NCBI GenBank assembly: GCA_012728835.1
Contig: JAAYEJ010000003.1
Span: forward strand, 1 to 64,000
Source: Candidatus Brocadiaceae bacterium
GTDB taxonomy: Bacteria > Planctomycetota > Brocadiia > SM23-32
Length of the DNA: 64,000 nucleotides
Reading direction: 5' to 3'
Below are positions 17,360 through 25,216 of this stretch, piece after piece; position 1 is the stretch's first letter, and each line of letters begins with the position of its first letter. Under the pieces are notes generated by a model. It made no database searches. It was not told the DNA's origin and saw only the letters and a list, made by a program, of their open reading frames with translations. The translations under genes and the position numbers were made by a program.

Positions 17360-19843
17360 TCAGAAGCCGGCGGCCTTCATGGCGTTGACCGCGAAGATGT
17401 AGTGGCCGATCTCGCCGATGGTCGACTCCATGTTGGCCACGTTGCCGTCGTCCAGGAAGTAGAGGGCGTTGTCCTGCGGCCGGTAAGGGCGGATCGTCGT
17501 GTAGCCCGGCACGGGCACGCCCGGCACGATGCCGCCCTCGGGCGCGTAGACGTGAAACAGGTGCCCCGAGTGCAGGTGCTTCGGCCCGTCGAGGCCGATG
17601 CCGGAGACGAACACGTGGTCGCTGATCGGATGGAGGCCGTACAGCCACAGCATGGGGAGCACGGCCTTCTCCAGGAGCCTGCGCTCCGGCAGGACCTTCG
17701 AGATCCAGTAGGCGTCGTAGACGCGCTGGGCGGCGAAGACGGCGTTCCCGCACTTGCCGAAGTCGGTGTAGTGCCCGGCCCAGGGCCGGCCGCCGAGCAT
17801 ACCATCCAGGTAGTCGGCGTTCTGCCGGCAGACCTTCAGGATGGCCTCCTTCAGAGCACCGTCGGGCAGGCCGGGCACGAGCCGGACCAGCACGGGGGGC
17901 GCGAACCAGAACGACCCGCTGCCGGATGCCTCCCTGGCGGGCCAGTCCATCGGCAGGTTGTCGATCTTGTCCGTCATCGCCTCGAGTTCCTGCAGGTAGC
18001 GGGGATCGCCGGTGGTCATGTGAAGCTCGGCCAGCGCACAGGCGACGTTGCCGTCGCGGCCGATGGTCCGCGTGTTGAAGTACGCCGTGTTGCGGTAGAC
18101 CTCCTCGTGCGTACGGAAGTACTCGTAGGCCCGCCGGGCGGCCTCGATGCACTCCGCCGACAGCGCGGGGTTGGACGCCCTCAGAACCCGACCGGCGGCG
18201 CAGAGCGCGGTCGCCTGCATGCACTGGAGTTCGGCATGGTAGTCGACGTAGACCTCGCGCTCGTCGCCGGTGCCCGGCACGTTGTCGGTGGACTTGTCCC
18301 AGCCGCCCGGGCTGCTGCGCCGCGTCGGCTGGTCGACCACCCCGACGTAGCTGCGCCCGTCCGGCTGCATCATGCTCAGCAGCCAGAGGGCACCCCACTC
18401 GACCTGTTGGAGGATGTCCGGCGTCTCATCCGGCCGACCGAGCGTCCAGGTCCGGGCGTCGAAGTCGGCCGTCGCAACATCGCGGCTCAGCCCGAACTCC
18501 TCGTAGGCCAGCGCCAGTTGAAGGACCGCGAAGCCCTGCGCGTAGATGTTCAGGTCGCAGTCGCCGGCGTCGTGCCAGCCGCCCCTGGCGCAGGGGATCG
18601 GGTCTCCGGCGTCATACGGCGTGCCCTCGCACTCGTAGGACCGAAAGCCGTCGACGCTCCCCCGGCCGCCGCGGGCCGGCACGCGGATGCCGTCGTCCAT
18701 GTGGCAGGCCGGATGCCCGGCGCAGTCCGGCCCCAGGTCGACCGCGGCATGGCACATCTGGAACGGCAGGAAGTAGTCGAGGGTCGGCTCCCAGAGCGCA
18801 TCCTCGAAGACGCTCGGGCGGACGGCGACGTCGAGCGCACCCCGGGCCCAGACGATGCGGTAGTCGCCCGCCTCGACGACCTCGGAGAAATCGAAGACCG
18901 CGAAGTCGCTCTGCATGTGCTCGTACGGCCGGACGGTGTCGGCAAAGCGCCCCTGCTTCACGACGGTTCCGTCGGCCCGTTCCAGGCGCACGGAGTCGTC
19001 GGCGGGTCGCCGCAGATGCCGGGGCCATTCGAGCACGACCTTCTTCTCCCCCGCGGCGGGGTAGCCGACCAGGGAACGGCGAACCGCCCAGGTCGACTCC
19101 TCGCTGACCTGGGGGAGCGTCAGGTAGAGGTCGACGGGCCGGCCGGGCTCGGCCGGGAAGCCAACGTCGATGAGGTAGCGGAGGTCCTTCCACCGCCGGC
19201 GGTCGCTGACGCTCATGCCGTGGTCGCATTCGAGTATGAGGTTCAGCGACGGATCGTCGAGGCTGCACTCGATCCGGCGCGCGTCGCGCACGAGGGTCAC
19301 GTGATCCGGCGAGAACGTCTCCGGCAGCTTGATGGCCTCGCCATCCGCACGGATGGTGGTTCCGCGAAAGTTCTGGAACGGCAGCTCGAAGAAGAAACCC
19401 TCCCAGGCGCTCGTGTCGCCCGCCCAGTCGCCGTTGCGGACCAGCCGGATGCGGACTCGGTCCCCCTCGATGGAGACCTGCTGGTCATAGGTGACGGTCG
19501 TGCCGGGCACCTCCCCGTGGACGGCGAACGTGCCGAGCCCGAGGACGCCCATCGCCTCCTCCCGCTCCTGGCCCTCCACCAGCGTCTTCCTCCCCGCCAT
19601 GCGGTCGAAGGGGAAGTAGCCCGCCCTGCCCTGGCAGTAGATGCCGGCGTTGTAGACGACGATCTCCGAACCGCGCATGACGTGGAGCCCGCCGGTGACG
19701 TCGCCGAAGACCATGTACGGCCCCTGCCGGATGCGGCCCCTCTCCAGGGGCGTCAGGGCCTGCGGCTGGGCCAGGCAGACCGAGCCCCCCAGCAGCAACG
19801 CACCGACCGCGACGACCATGCACGCCTTCCACACCGTCCCCAT
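17360..19843 (-). CDS. Secreted GH9-type glycoside hydrolase (paralogue A)
   Basis: An 827-residue enzyme with a signal peptide (VVAVGALLLGGSVCLAQ). An N-terminal domain of about 250 residues that I do not recognise begins RIRQGPYMVFGDVTGG. A cellulase N-terminal Ig-like domain follows (about 265-335; GDYRIVWARG). The GH9 barrel carries GGWHDAGDCDLNIYAQG (421-437, catalytic Asp pair) and a C-terminal acid Glu806 in NMESTIGEIG. The HPH region is degenerate (LYGLHPISDHVF). GH9 enzymes cleave beta-1,4-glucans or related polymers. The start was chosen because GGGAGGG is 7 nt before this ATG; an ATG 6 nt upstream is too close. It is separated from its two paralogues by 2.9 kb. Confidence 0.78.
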   Translation of the reverse strand: MGTVWKACMVVAVGALLLGGSVCLAQPQALTPLERGRIRQGPYMVFGDVTGGLHVMRGSEIVVYNAGIYCQGRAGYFPFDRMAGRKTLVEGQEREEAMGVLGLGTFAVHGEVPGTTVTYDQQVSIEGDRVRIRLVRNGDWAGDTSAWEGFFFELPFQNFRGTTIRADGEAIKLPETFSPDHVTLVRDARRIECSLDDPSLNLILECDHGMSVSDRRRWKDLRYLIDVGFPAEPGRPVDLYLTLPQVSEESTWAVRRSLVGYPAAGEKKVVLEWPRHLRRPADDSVRLERADGTVVKQGRFADTVRPYEHMQSDFAVFDFSEVVEAGDYRIVWARGALDVAVRPSVFEDALWEPTLDYFLPFQMCHAAVDLGPDCAGHPACHMDDGIRVPARGGRGSVDGFRSYECEGTPYDAGDPIPCARGGWHDAGDCDLNIYAQGFAVLQLALAYEEFGLSRDVATADFDARTWTLGRPDETPDILQQVEWGALWLLSMMQPDGRSYVGVVDQPTRRSSPGGWDKSTDNVPGTGDEREVYVDYHAELQCMQATALCAAGRVLRASNPALSAECIEAARRAYEYFRTHEEVYRNTAYFNTRTIGRDGNVACALAELHMTTGDPRYLQELEAMTDKIDNLPMDWPAREASGSGSFWFAPPVLVRLVPGLPDGALKEAILKVCRQNADYLDGMLGGRPWAGHYTDFGKCGNAVFAAQRVYDAYWISKVLPERRLLEKAVLPMLWLYGLHPISDHVFVSGIGLDGPKHLHSGHLFHVYAPEGGIVPGVPVPGYTTIRPYRPQDNALYFLDDGNVANMESTIGEIGHYIFAVNAMKAAGF

Positions 19844-19980
19844 CGCCATACCCTCCCAAGTTCCGTGGCTTGCCCCACCGCAAACGATACCTGAGCGCCC
19901 CCCTGCACGCCAGCACCGTCGGCACAGGACCATCCGCCCGCAGACGCAGCCGCGACCGGCCGGAAGGTACCGGCAGACGT

Positions 19981-21342
19981 TCAGTCGACCGACGGAGGCG
20001 GGGCCGGCGCGCCGGCCGGCGTCTCCTTCTCCAGGCGCTCCAGGCAGCGGCCCAGTTGCCCCAGCATCCGGTCGATCTCCTCCGCCGTGACGTCCAGCAC
20101 CGGCCGGAAGCGGATCGTCTGCGTCCCCGCCCCGAGCAGGAGGAGTTGCTCGGCCTCCAGGGCGATCTGGCGCAGGCGCCCCTTGTGCTCCGCCACCCGA
20201 AGGGTGAAGCCCTGGTAGAGGCCCATGCCGCGGATGTTGAAGATGAGGTCGTGGAAGCGGTCCGCCAGGTCCTGGAGGCCCGTCACGAGTCGTTCGGCCT
20301 TCGCCGGCACCTGCTCGATCAGGCCCTCCTCTTCGACCACGCGCATCTCCTGCACGAACCGCACCATGTCGGCCAGGTTGCCGCCCCAGGTGGAATCGAG
20401 CACGCCGCGGTCGCTCATCGGATAGAGCATGTAGACGGCGCCGTTGGCGAACTTCTTGGCCGTCGCCACGGCCTGCGGGGGATACGGCAGGTCGAACTGG
20501 TCGATGGCGAACACCGTGCCCGTCTGTCCGCCCGCCGTCTGCACCTCGTCGAAGCCCAGGAAGACGTCGTACCGGTGCGCGAGTTCGCTGAGCCCGCGGA
20601 AGAAGGCCGGATCGGCCGCGCGCTGGCCGCCGGCGCCCTGGATCGGCTCGACGATCATGCCGACCACCTCGCCCCGGTAGCTGCGCAGGCAGTCCTCGAC
20701 GATCGACAGGCTGGTGGCCATGCGCCGCTCGTTCCGCTCGGCGGGCTGGCTGCTGTCGGTGGACGGGAACGGCACCTGCAGGTTGCCCGGCACGAAGCCC
20801 CGGAAGTCCCGCGTGACGACGGGGTCATGCTCGAGCTGCGTCACGCCGAGCGCGAAGACCGTGCGCCCGTGGAACGCCCGGTCGAAGTAGACGAAGCGGC
20901 GAACGCTCGGGATCTGCCCCCGCTTCATCAGCTTCTCGTCATGCAGGTTGATGAAGTACTTCATCATGTTCTCGACCGCCTCGGCGCCCGAGTTGACGGC
21001 GTAGACCTCCAGGCGCTCGTTGCGCATGCAGCGCGGGGCCAGGCGGTGGAGGAGCCGGTAGTACTCGAGGCACTCGGGCGTCAGGAAGTCGGGGTTCGCC
21101 GTCTTGTTGTTGGCCGCCCGGGCCAGTCGGGCCAGGTACGCCGGCTCCTGCAGGCGCGGGTGGTTGTGCCCCAGGAGCTTGGAGCCGTAGTAGCCCGCCC
21201 AGTCGAAGATGCGCTCGCCGTCCACGGTCACCAGGTACATGCCGCTGCAGCGTTCCAGGTCAAGCACGAACGGATGCGGCTCCACAATGACGTAGCGCTT
21301 CAACTGGTCGATGATCTCGCGGCTGCGGGGACCCGGGAACAT
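19981..21342 (-). CDS. Class III aminotransferase, L-lysine 6-transaminase-like
   Basis: A 453-residue PLP enzyme. VYAVNSGAEAVENMMKYF, FDRAFHGRTVFALGVT, FLGFDEVQTAGGQTG and the distinctive DSTWGGNLADMVRF match lysine-epsilon-aminotransferase (LAT) proteins, which turn lysine into 2-aminoadipate semialdehyde. The PLP Lys lies in AVATAKKFANG. General class III enzymes (GABA or ornithine aminotransferase) are the alternative. The ribosome binding site is weak (AAAGG). It is upstream of GH9 paralogue A on the same strand by 137 bp, perhaps with no functional link. The C-terminal tail is Pro/Ala-rich. Confidence 0.7.
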   Translation of the reverse strand: MFPGPRSREIIDQLKRYVIVEPHPFVLDLERCSGMYLVTVDGERIFDWAGYYGSKLLGHNHPRLQEPAYLARLARAANNKTANPDFLTPECLEYYRLLHRLAPRCMRNERLEVYAVNSGAEAVENMMKYFINLHDEKLMKRGQIPSVRRFVYFDRAFHGRTVFALGVTQLEHDPVVTRDFRGFVPGNLQVPFPSTDSSQPAERNERRMATSLSIVEDCLRSYRGEVVGMIVEPIQGAGGQRAADPAFFRGLSELAHRYDVFLGFDEVQTAGGQTGTVFAIDQFDLPYPPQAVATAKKFANGAVYMLYPMSDRGVLDSTWGGNLADMVRFVQEMRVVEEEGLIEQVPAKAERLVTGLQDLADRFHDLIFNIRGMGLYQGFTLRVAEHKGRLRQIALEAEQLLLLGAGTQTIRFRPVLDVTAEEIDRMLGQLGRCLERLEKETPAGAPAPPPSVD

Positions 21343-21450
21343 GGGCGGACCTTTCAGGGCAGGGGGTAAGCTGCTTGCAGACAAGAACTCCCGGCAGCGG
21401 CGCAAAGGTCGATCCCGGTCGCACGGAAGCACGCCGTTGCATCCGTCGCA

Positions 21451-21480
21451 AGCGTAGCACAAACGGGAAGGCGACCGCAA
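21451..21480 (-). promoter_or_regulatory. Possible promoter for the aminotransferase
   Basis: On the minus strand: TTGCGG (21480-21475), an 18-bp spacer, and TACGCT (21456-21451). The implied leader is about 100 nt. Confidence 0.35.
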
Positions 21481-21551
21481 CCCATGCCCGGCCGCCCGGG
21501 TCGTCGATTGCATTCCGGGCGCCGGTCGAGGACGATGTGCAGGGGTGACCC

Positions 21552-21857
21552 ATGAGGAAGACATCGATCCTGATCGCGCTCCTGCTGCTCTGCCTGGGCG
21601 TGGCCGCCGCCGGCGGGCTGGTGAACGCCCGGTCGGTCGGGACGTGGTACGCCGATCTGCAGAAGCCCGCATGGACCCCGCCCGGCTGGCTGTTCGCGCC
21701 GGTCTGGACGGTGCTCTATGCGGCCATGGCCGTGGCGGCCTGGCTGGTATGGACCCGGAACGGCGCCCGCGCCGCGGCACTGCTCATGTTCCCCTACCTG
21801 GCCTGGGTGACGTTCGCAACGGCCCTGAACTTCGCGATCTGGCGCTTGAACCTCTGA
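21552..21857 (+). CDS. Shortened TspO/MBR-like membrane protein
   Basis: At 101 residues this is about 55 shorter than usual TspO proteins (about 155, five helices). Helix 1 (SILIALLLLCLGVAAAGGL) and the Trp-rich loop-helix 2 region (WYADLQKPAWTPPGWLFAPV) are intact. The sequence then passes from WLVWTRNGARAAALLM directly into the family's last helix, PYLAWVTFATALNFAIWRLN. Helices 3 and 4 are thus missing in frame. TspO binds porphyrins and related ligands in membranes; whether this three-helix form can is unknown. It reads AGGGGTGA before ATG and lies 17 bp upstream of the YprB-like gene. Confidence 0.7.
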   Translation: MRKTSILIALLLLCLGVAAAGGLVNARSVGTWYADLQKPAWTPPGWLFAPVWTVLYAAMAVAAWLVWTRNGARAAALLMFPYLAWVTFATALNFAIWRLNL

Positions 21858-21874
21858 CCAGGGAACCTCCCGGC

Positions 21875-22714
21875 ATGCTCCGCAACACGTTCTGCCACAT
21901 CCCCGGCATCGGCCCCAAGGCGGAAGAACGCCTCTGGAGTGAAGGCATCCGTTCGTGGCAGGACGCGTGCGCGGGCACGGCGCTGCCGCTCTCGCCGGCC
22001 CGCTGCGACCTGGTGCGCCGCCATGCGGAGGAGTCCCTCGCTCGGCTCGCGGCGAAAGACGCCGGTTACTTCGCCGACGGCCTTCCGTCCACGCTGCACT
22101 GGCGGCTCTTCCCGGAGTTCCGCGATTCGACGGCCTACCTGGACATCGAGACGACGGGCCTGGGCGGCGCGTGGGACCACGTGACCACAATCGCCCTCTA
22201 CGACGGCCGTGCCGTGCGCACCTACGTGCATGGACAGAACCTGGAGGCGTTCCCGGACGATGTGCGCGACTGCCGCCTGCTGGTCACCTACAACGGCAAA
22301 ACGTTCGACATCCCGTTCCTGGAGCGGCAGTTCGGCATCCGCCTGCCGCAGGCCCACGTGGACCTGCGCTACGTGCTGCACCGCCTGGGCTACCGGGGCG
22401 GCCTCAAAGGCTGCGAGCGCCGGCTCGGCCTGGACCGCGGCGAGCTGACCGGGGTGGACGGGTTCTTCGCCGTGCTGCTCTGGCAGGAGTACCGCCGCAG
22501 CGGCGACCCCCGCGCACTGGAGACGCTGCTGGCCTACAACGTCCAGGACACCGTGGGCCTGGAGACGCTGCTGGTGATGGCCTACAACATGCACGTCGGC
22601 CGCACGTCCTTCGCCGAGACCCACTCCCTGCCGCTGCCCGCCGTGCCGCCCGCGCAGTTCGTCCCGCACCGGCCGACCATCCGCCGCATCCAGCGGCAGT
22701 GCGGCTGGGCGTAG
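21875..22714 (+). CDS. YprB-type ribonuclease H-like exonuclease-fold protein
   Basis: A 279-residue protein with an N-terminal helix-hairpin-helix (HIPGIGPKAEERLW, about 8-21) and a DnaQ-like fold. The acidic residues appear in YLDIETTGLGG, LLVTYNGKTFDIPFL and AYNVQDTVGLE, the pattern of RNase_H_2/YprB proteins, which are thought to act as 3'-5' exonucleases or structure-specific nucleases. Its short N-terminal domain suggests DNA binding. It starts 17 bp after the mini-TspO gene and is probably co-transcribed. It is convergent with GH9 paralogue B, and a 17-bp inverted repeat covers its stop codon. Confidence 0.78.
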   Translation: MLRNTFCHIPGIGPKAEERLWSEGIRSWQDACAGTALPLSPARCDLVRRHAEESLARLAAKDAGYFADGLPSTLHWRLFPEFRDSTAYLDIETTGLGGAWDHVTTIALYDGRAVRTYVHGQNLEAFPDDVRDCRLLVTYNGKTFDIPFLERQFGIRLPQAHVDLRYVLHRLGYRGGLKGCERRLGLDRGELTGVDGFFAVLLWQEYRRSGDPRALETLLAYNVQDTVGLETLLVMAYNMHVGRTSFAETHSLPLPAVPPAQFVPHRPTIRRIQRQCGWA

Positions 22715-22732
22715 CCCCAGCCGCACTGCCGC
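22693..22732. terminator. Perfect 17-bp inverted repeat spanning the yprB-like stop codon
   Basis: GCGGCAGTGCGGCTGGG (693-709) is perfectly complementary to CCCAGCCGCACTGCCGC (716-732). The 6-nt loop CGTAGC contains the TAG stop. There is no T tract on either side, so it may act as a Rho-independent pause, an mRNA 3'-end stabiliser, or a barrier between convergent genes. Confidence 0.5.
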
Positions 22733-22758
22733 CCGGCCCGACCCACAGAAGGCCCGTC

Positions 22759-25194
22759 TCAGTAGCCTGCGCTCTGCATCGCGGGCACCGAGAACAGGTA
22801 GGTGCACAGCCCGGCAATCGTGTACTCGCAGTTCGCGACGTTGCCGTCGTCGAAATCGTACAGGATGTTGTCCGAATAGTACGGCCGCACGGCCGTCATG
22901 CCCGGCACCAGGCCGCCCGGCAGGGAGCCCTTCTCGGGCCTGAACAGGAAGCCCAGGTGCCCGCAATGCAGGGCCTTGGGGCCGTCCAGGCCGGGGGCCG
23001 CGTAGTAGGACCGGTTGTGGATCGGGTGGAAACCGTAGAGCCACAGCATCGGCATCACGGCCTTGTCGAGCGAGACGACCTCGGGGACAACCTTCGAGAT
23101 CCAGTAGGTGTCGTAGACGCGCGTCGGCCAGCAGTGCGCGCTGCCGAGCTTGCCGAAGTCGGTGTAGTGCCCCGGCCAGGGCCGGTCCCTCAGCAGCCCG
23201 GCATGGTACTGCGCGCCCCTGCGGCAGGTGCTCAGGCAGGCCTGCTTCAGCGGACCGTCGGGCAGCTCGAGAGCCAGTCGGGCGAGGGCCGGTCCGGCGT
23301 ACCAGAACGATGAGCAGCCGGACTCCCGCTTGTTGGGGTAGCTCAGGTTCAGGTCCGCGATCTGCCGGGTCATGGCCTCCAGCTCGCGCAGGTAGGAGGG
23401 GTCCTTCGTGGTCAGGTACAGCTCCACGAGCGCGCCGATCACGCCCTGGTCACGGCTTCCCTTATGGTTGTTGTAGAAGTAGGCGGTCGGGCGGTAGAGG
23501 CTCTGGTCCTCGAACGCGCGGAAGTGGTCATAGGCCTTCCGGGCCGCCTCCAGGCACGTGCGGGCCAGTTGCGGCCGGCTCTCCCTCAGCACACGGCTGA
23601 CCGCGCAGAGGGTCGTGGCCTGCAGCAACTGCAGTTCGGGGTGATGGTCCACGTAGACGTGCCGCTCGTCGTCCGTGCCGGGGGTGTTGTCGGTCGCCTT
23701 GTCCCACCCGCCCGGGGTGCTCCGCCGGCTGGGCTGCTCGACAACGCCGACGTAGCTGCGGCCGTCCGGCTGCATCATGCTCAGCAGCCAGAGGGCGCCC
23801 CATTCGACCTGCTGGAGGATGTCCGGCTGGCCGTCCGGCTGACCGAGCCGGAACGTCTGGGCGCCCACGTCCAGCGTGGCGGCATCGCGATCCAGGCCGA
23901 ACTCCTCGTAGGCCAGGGCCAGCACCAGGGTCGAGAATCCCTGGGCATAGATGTTCAGGTCGCAGTCGCCCGCGTCGTGCCAGCCGCCCCGTCCGCACGG
24001 GACGTGATCGCCGGCGTTGTAGGGCGTACCCGTGCATTCGTAGGACCGGAAGCCGTCCGTGCCTGAGTAGTTCGCCGGAACGCGGCTGCCGTCGTCCATG
24101 TGACAGAACGAATGCCCGGGCAGGCTCGCCCCCAGGTTCACGTCGGCGTGGCACATCTGGAACGGGATCATGCAGTCGAGCGTCGGCTGCCACAGCCCGT
24201 CCCCGAACACGCTCTCGCGGATGGGGAACTCCACCGTGCCCCGCGCCCAGACGATGCGATAGTCACCGGGCTCGCGGACCTCGGAGAAGTCGAACATGGC
24301 GAATGCCGCCTGCATGTGGGGCGGCGCCACCGTCTCGCCGAAGACGCCCTGCTTGACGAGCGAGCCGTCCGCCCGCTGAAGCTGGACGCGCGCATCGCCG
24401 GGCCGGTTCAGGTGCTTGGGCCATTCCAGGACGACCTTCTTCTCGCCGCGCACGGGGTAGCCGATCGGCGAGTAGCGGACCGCCCACGAGTCCTGTTCGG
24501 CCATCGGCGGCAGGGTCAGGTACAGGTCCGTGTACTCGCCCGGCGCGCTCGGCAGCGAGATGCCGACCAGGTACTTCAGGTCGCTCCAACGGCGCCGGTC
24601 GCTGACGGTCATCCCCCGGTCGCACTCGAGAATCAGGTTCAGGGACGGATCATCCACGTTGCACTCGACCCTGCGCACCCGGGAGGCGATCGTCTGCTTG
24701 TCCTCCGAGTAGGTCTCCGGCAGGCGGATGGTCTGGCCGTCCGCCCGGATGGTCGCCGCGCGGTAGTTGTTGAACGGCAGCTCGAAGAAGAAGCTCTCCC
24801 AGGCGCTGCCCGTCCAGGTGCCCGTCCGACGGAAGCGGATGCGGACCCGGTTGCCCTCGATGGACACGTGCTGCTCGTAGGCCACGCCCGCCTGAGGGAT
24901 GCGGCCCTGGAACGCGATCGTGCCGACGCCCAGGTCGACGTCCTTCTCGGGCATCCGCCCGAAGGGGAAGTAGCCGGCCTGCCCCTGGCAGTAGATGCCG
25001 GCGTTGAAGACGATGATCTCCGTGCCTTTCATCACGTGCAGGCCGCCGTTCAAGTCGCCCTGCACCATGTACGGCCCCTGCTGGATGCGGCCGTCCGGGT
25101 GCGCCCGGAGGGCCTGGACCTGGCCGTTGGCCACCGACGCCGCCAGCATGCACGTCAGAACGCCCGCCATCGATAGTGCACGAACACGTCTCAT
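22759..25194 (-). CDS. Secreted GH9-type glycoside hydrolase (paralogue B)
   Basis: The 811 residues have the same architecture as the product of 17360-19843: signal peptide (LSMAGVLTCMLAASVANG), unknown N-terminal domain, Ig-like domain (GDYRIVWARGTVEF) and GH9 barrel with GGWHDAGDCDLNIYAQG and the terminal Glu in NCEYTIAGL. Here the His region is closest to the classic form (YGFHPIHNRSY). The C-terminus departs from its paralogues by having Cys residues (NCEYTIAGLCTY). GGGAGGG lies 9 nt before the ATG. It is 22 bp behind paralogue C and almost certainly in the same transcript. Confidence 0.78.
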   Translation of the reverse strand: MRRVRALSMAGVLTCMLAASVANGQVQALRAHPDGRIQQGPYMVQGDLNGGLHVMKGTEIIVFNAGIYCQGQAGYFPFGRMPEKDVDLGVGTIAFQGRIPQAGVAYEQHVSIEGNRVRIRFRRTGTWTGSAWESFFFELPFNNYRAATIRADGQTIRLPETYSEDKQTIASRVRRVECNVDDPSLNLILECDRGMTVSDRRRWSDLKYLVGISLPSAPGEYTDLYLTLPPMAEQDSWAVRYSPIGYPVRGEKKVVLEWPKHLNRPGDARVQLQRADGSLVKQGVFGETVAPPHMQAAFAMFDFSEVREPGDYRIVWARGTVEFPIRESVFGDGLWQPTLDCMIPFQMCHADVNLGASLPGHSFCHMDDGSRVPANYSGTDGFRSYECTGTPYNAGDHVPCGRGGWHDAGDCDLNIYAQGFSTLVLALAYEEFGLDRDAATLDVGAQTFRLGQPDGQPDILQQVEWGALWLLSMMQPDGRSYVGVVEQPSRRSTPGGWDKATDNTPGTDDERHVYVDHHPELQLLQATTLCAVSRVLRESRPQLARTCLEAARKAYDHFRAFEDQSLYRPTAYFYNNHKGSRDQGVIGALVELYLTTKDPSYLRELEAMTRQIADLNLSYPNKRESGCSSFWYAGPALARLALELPDGPLKQACLSTCRRGAQYHAGLLRDRPWPGHYTDFGKLGSAHCWPTRVYDTYWISKVVPEVVSLDKAVMPMLWLYGFHPIHNRSYYAAPGLDGPKALHCGHLGFLFRPEKGSLPGGLVPGMTAVRPYYSDNILYDFDDGNVANCEYTIAGLCTYLFSVPAMQSAGY

Positions 25195-25216
25195 GGACAC
25201 GTTCCCTCCCGAGATA

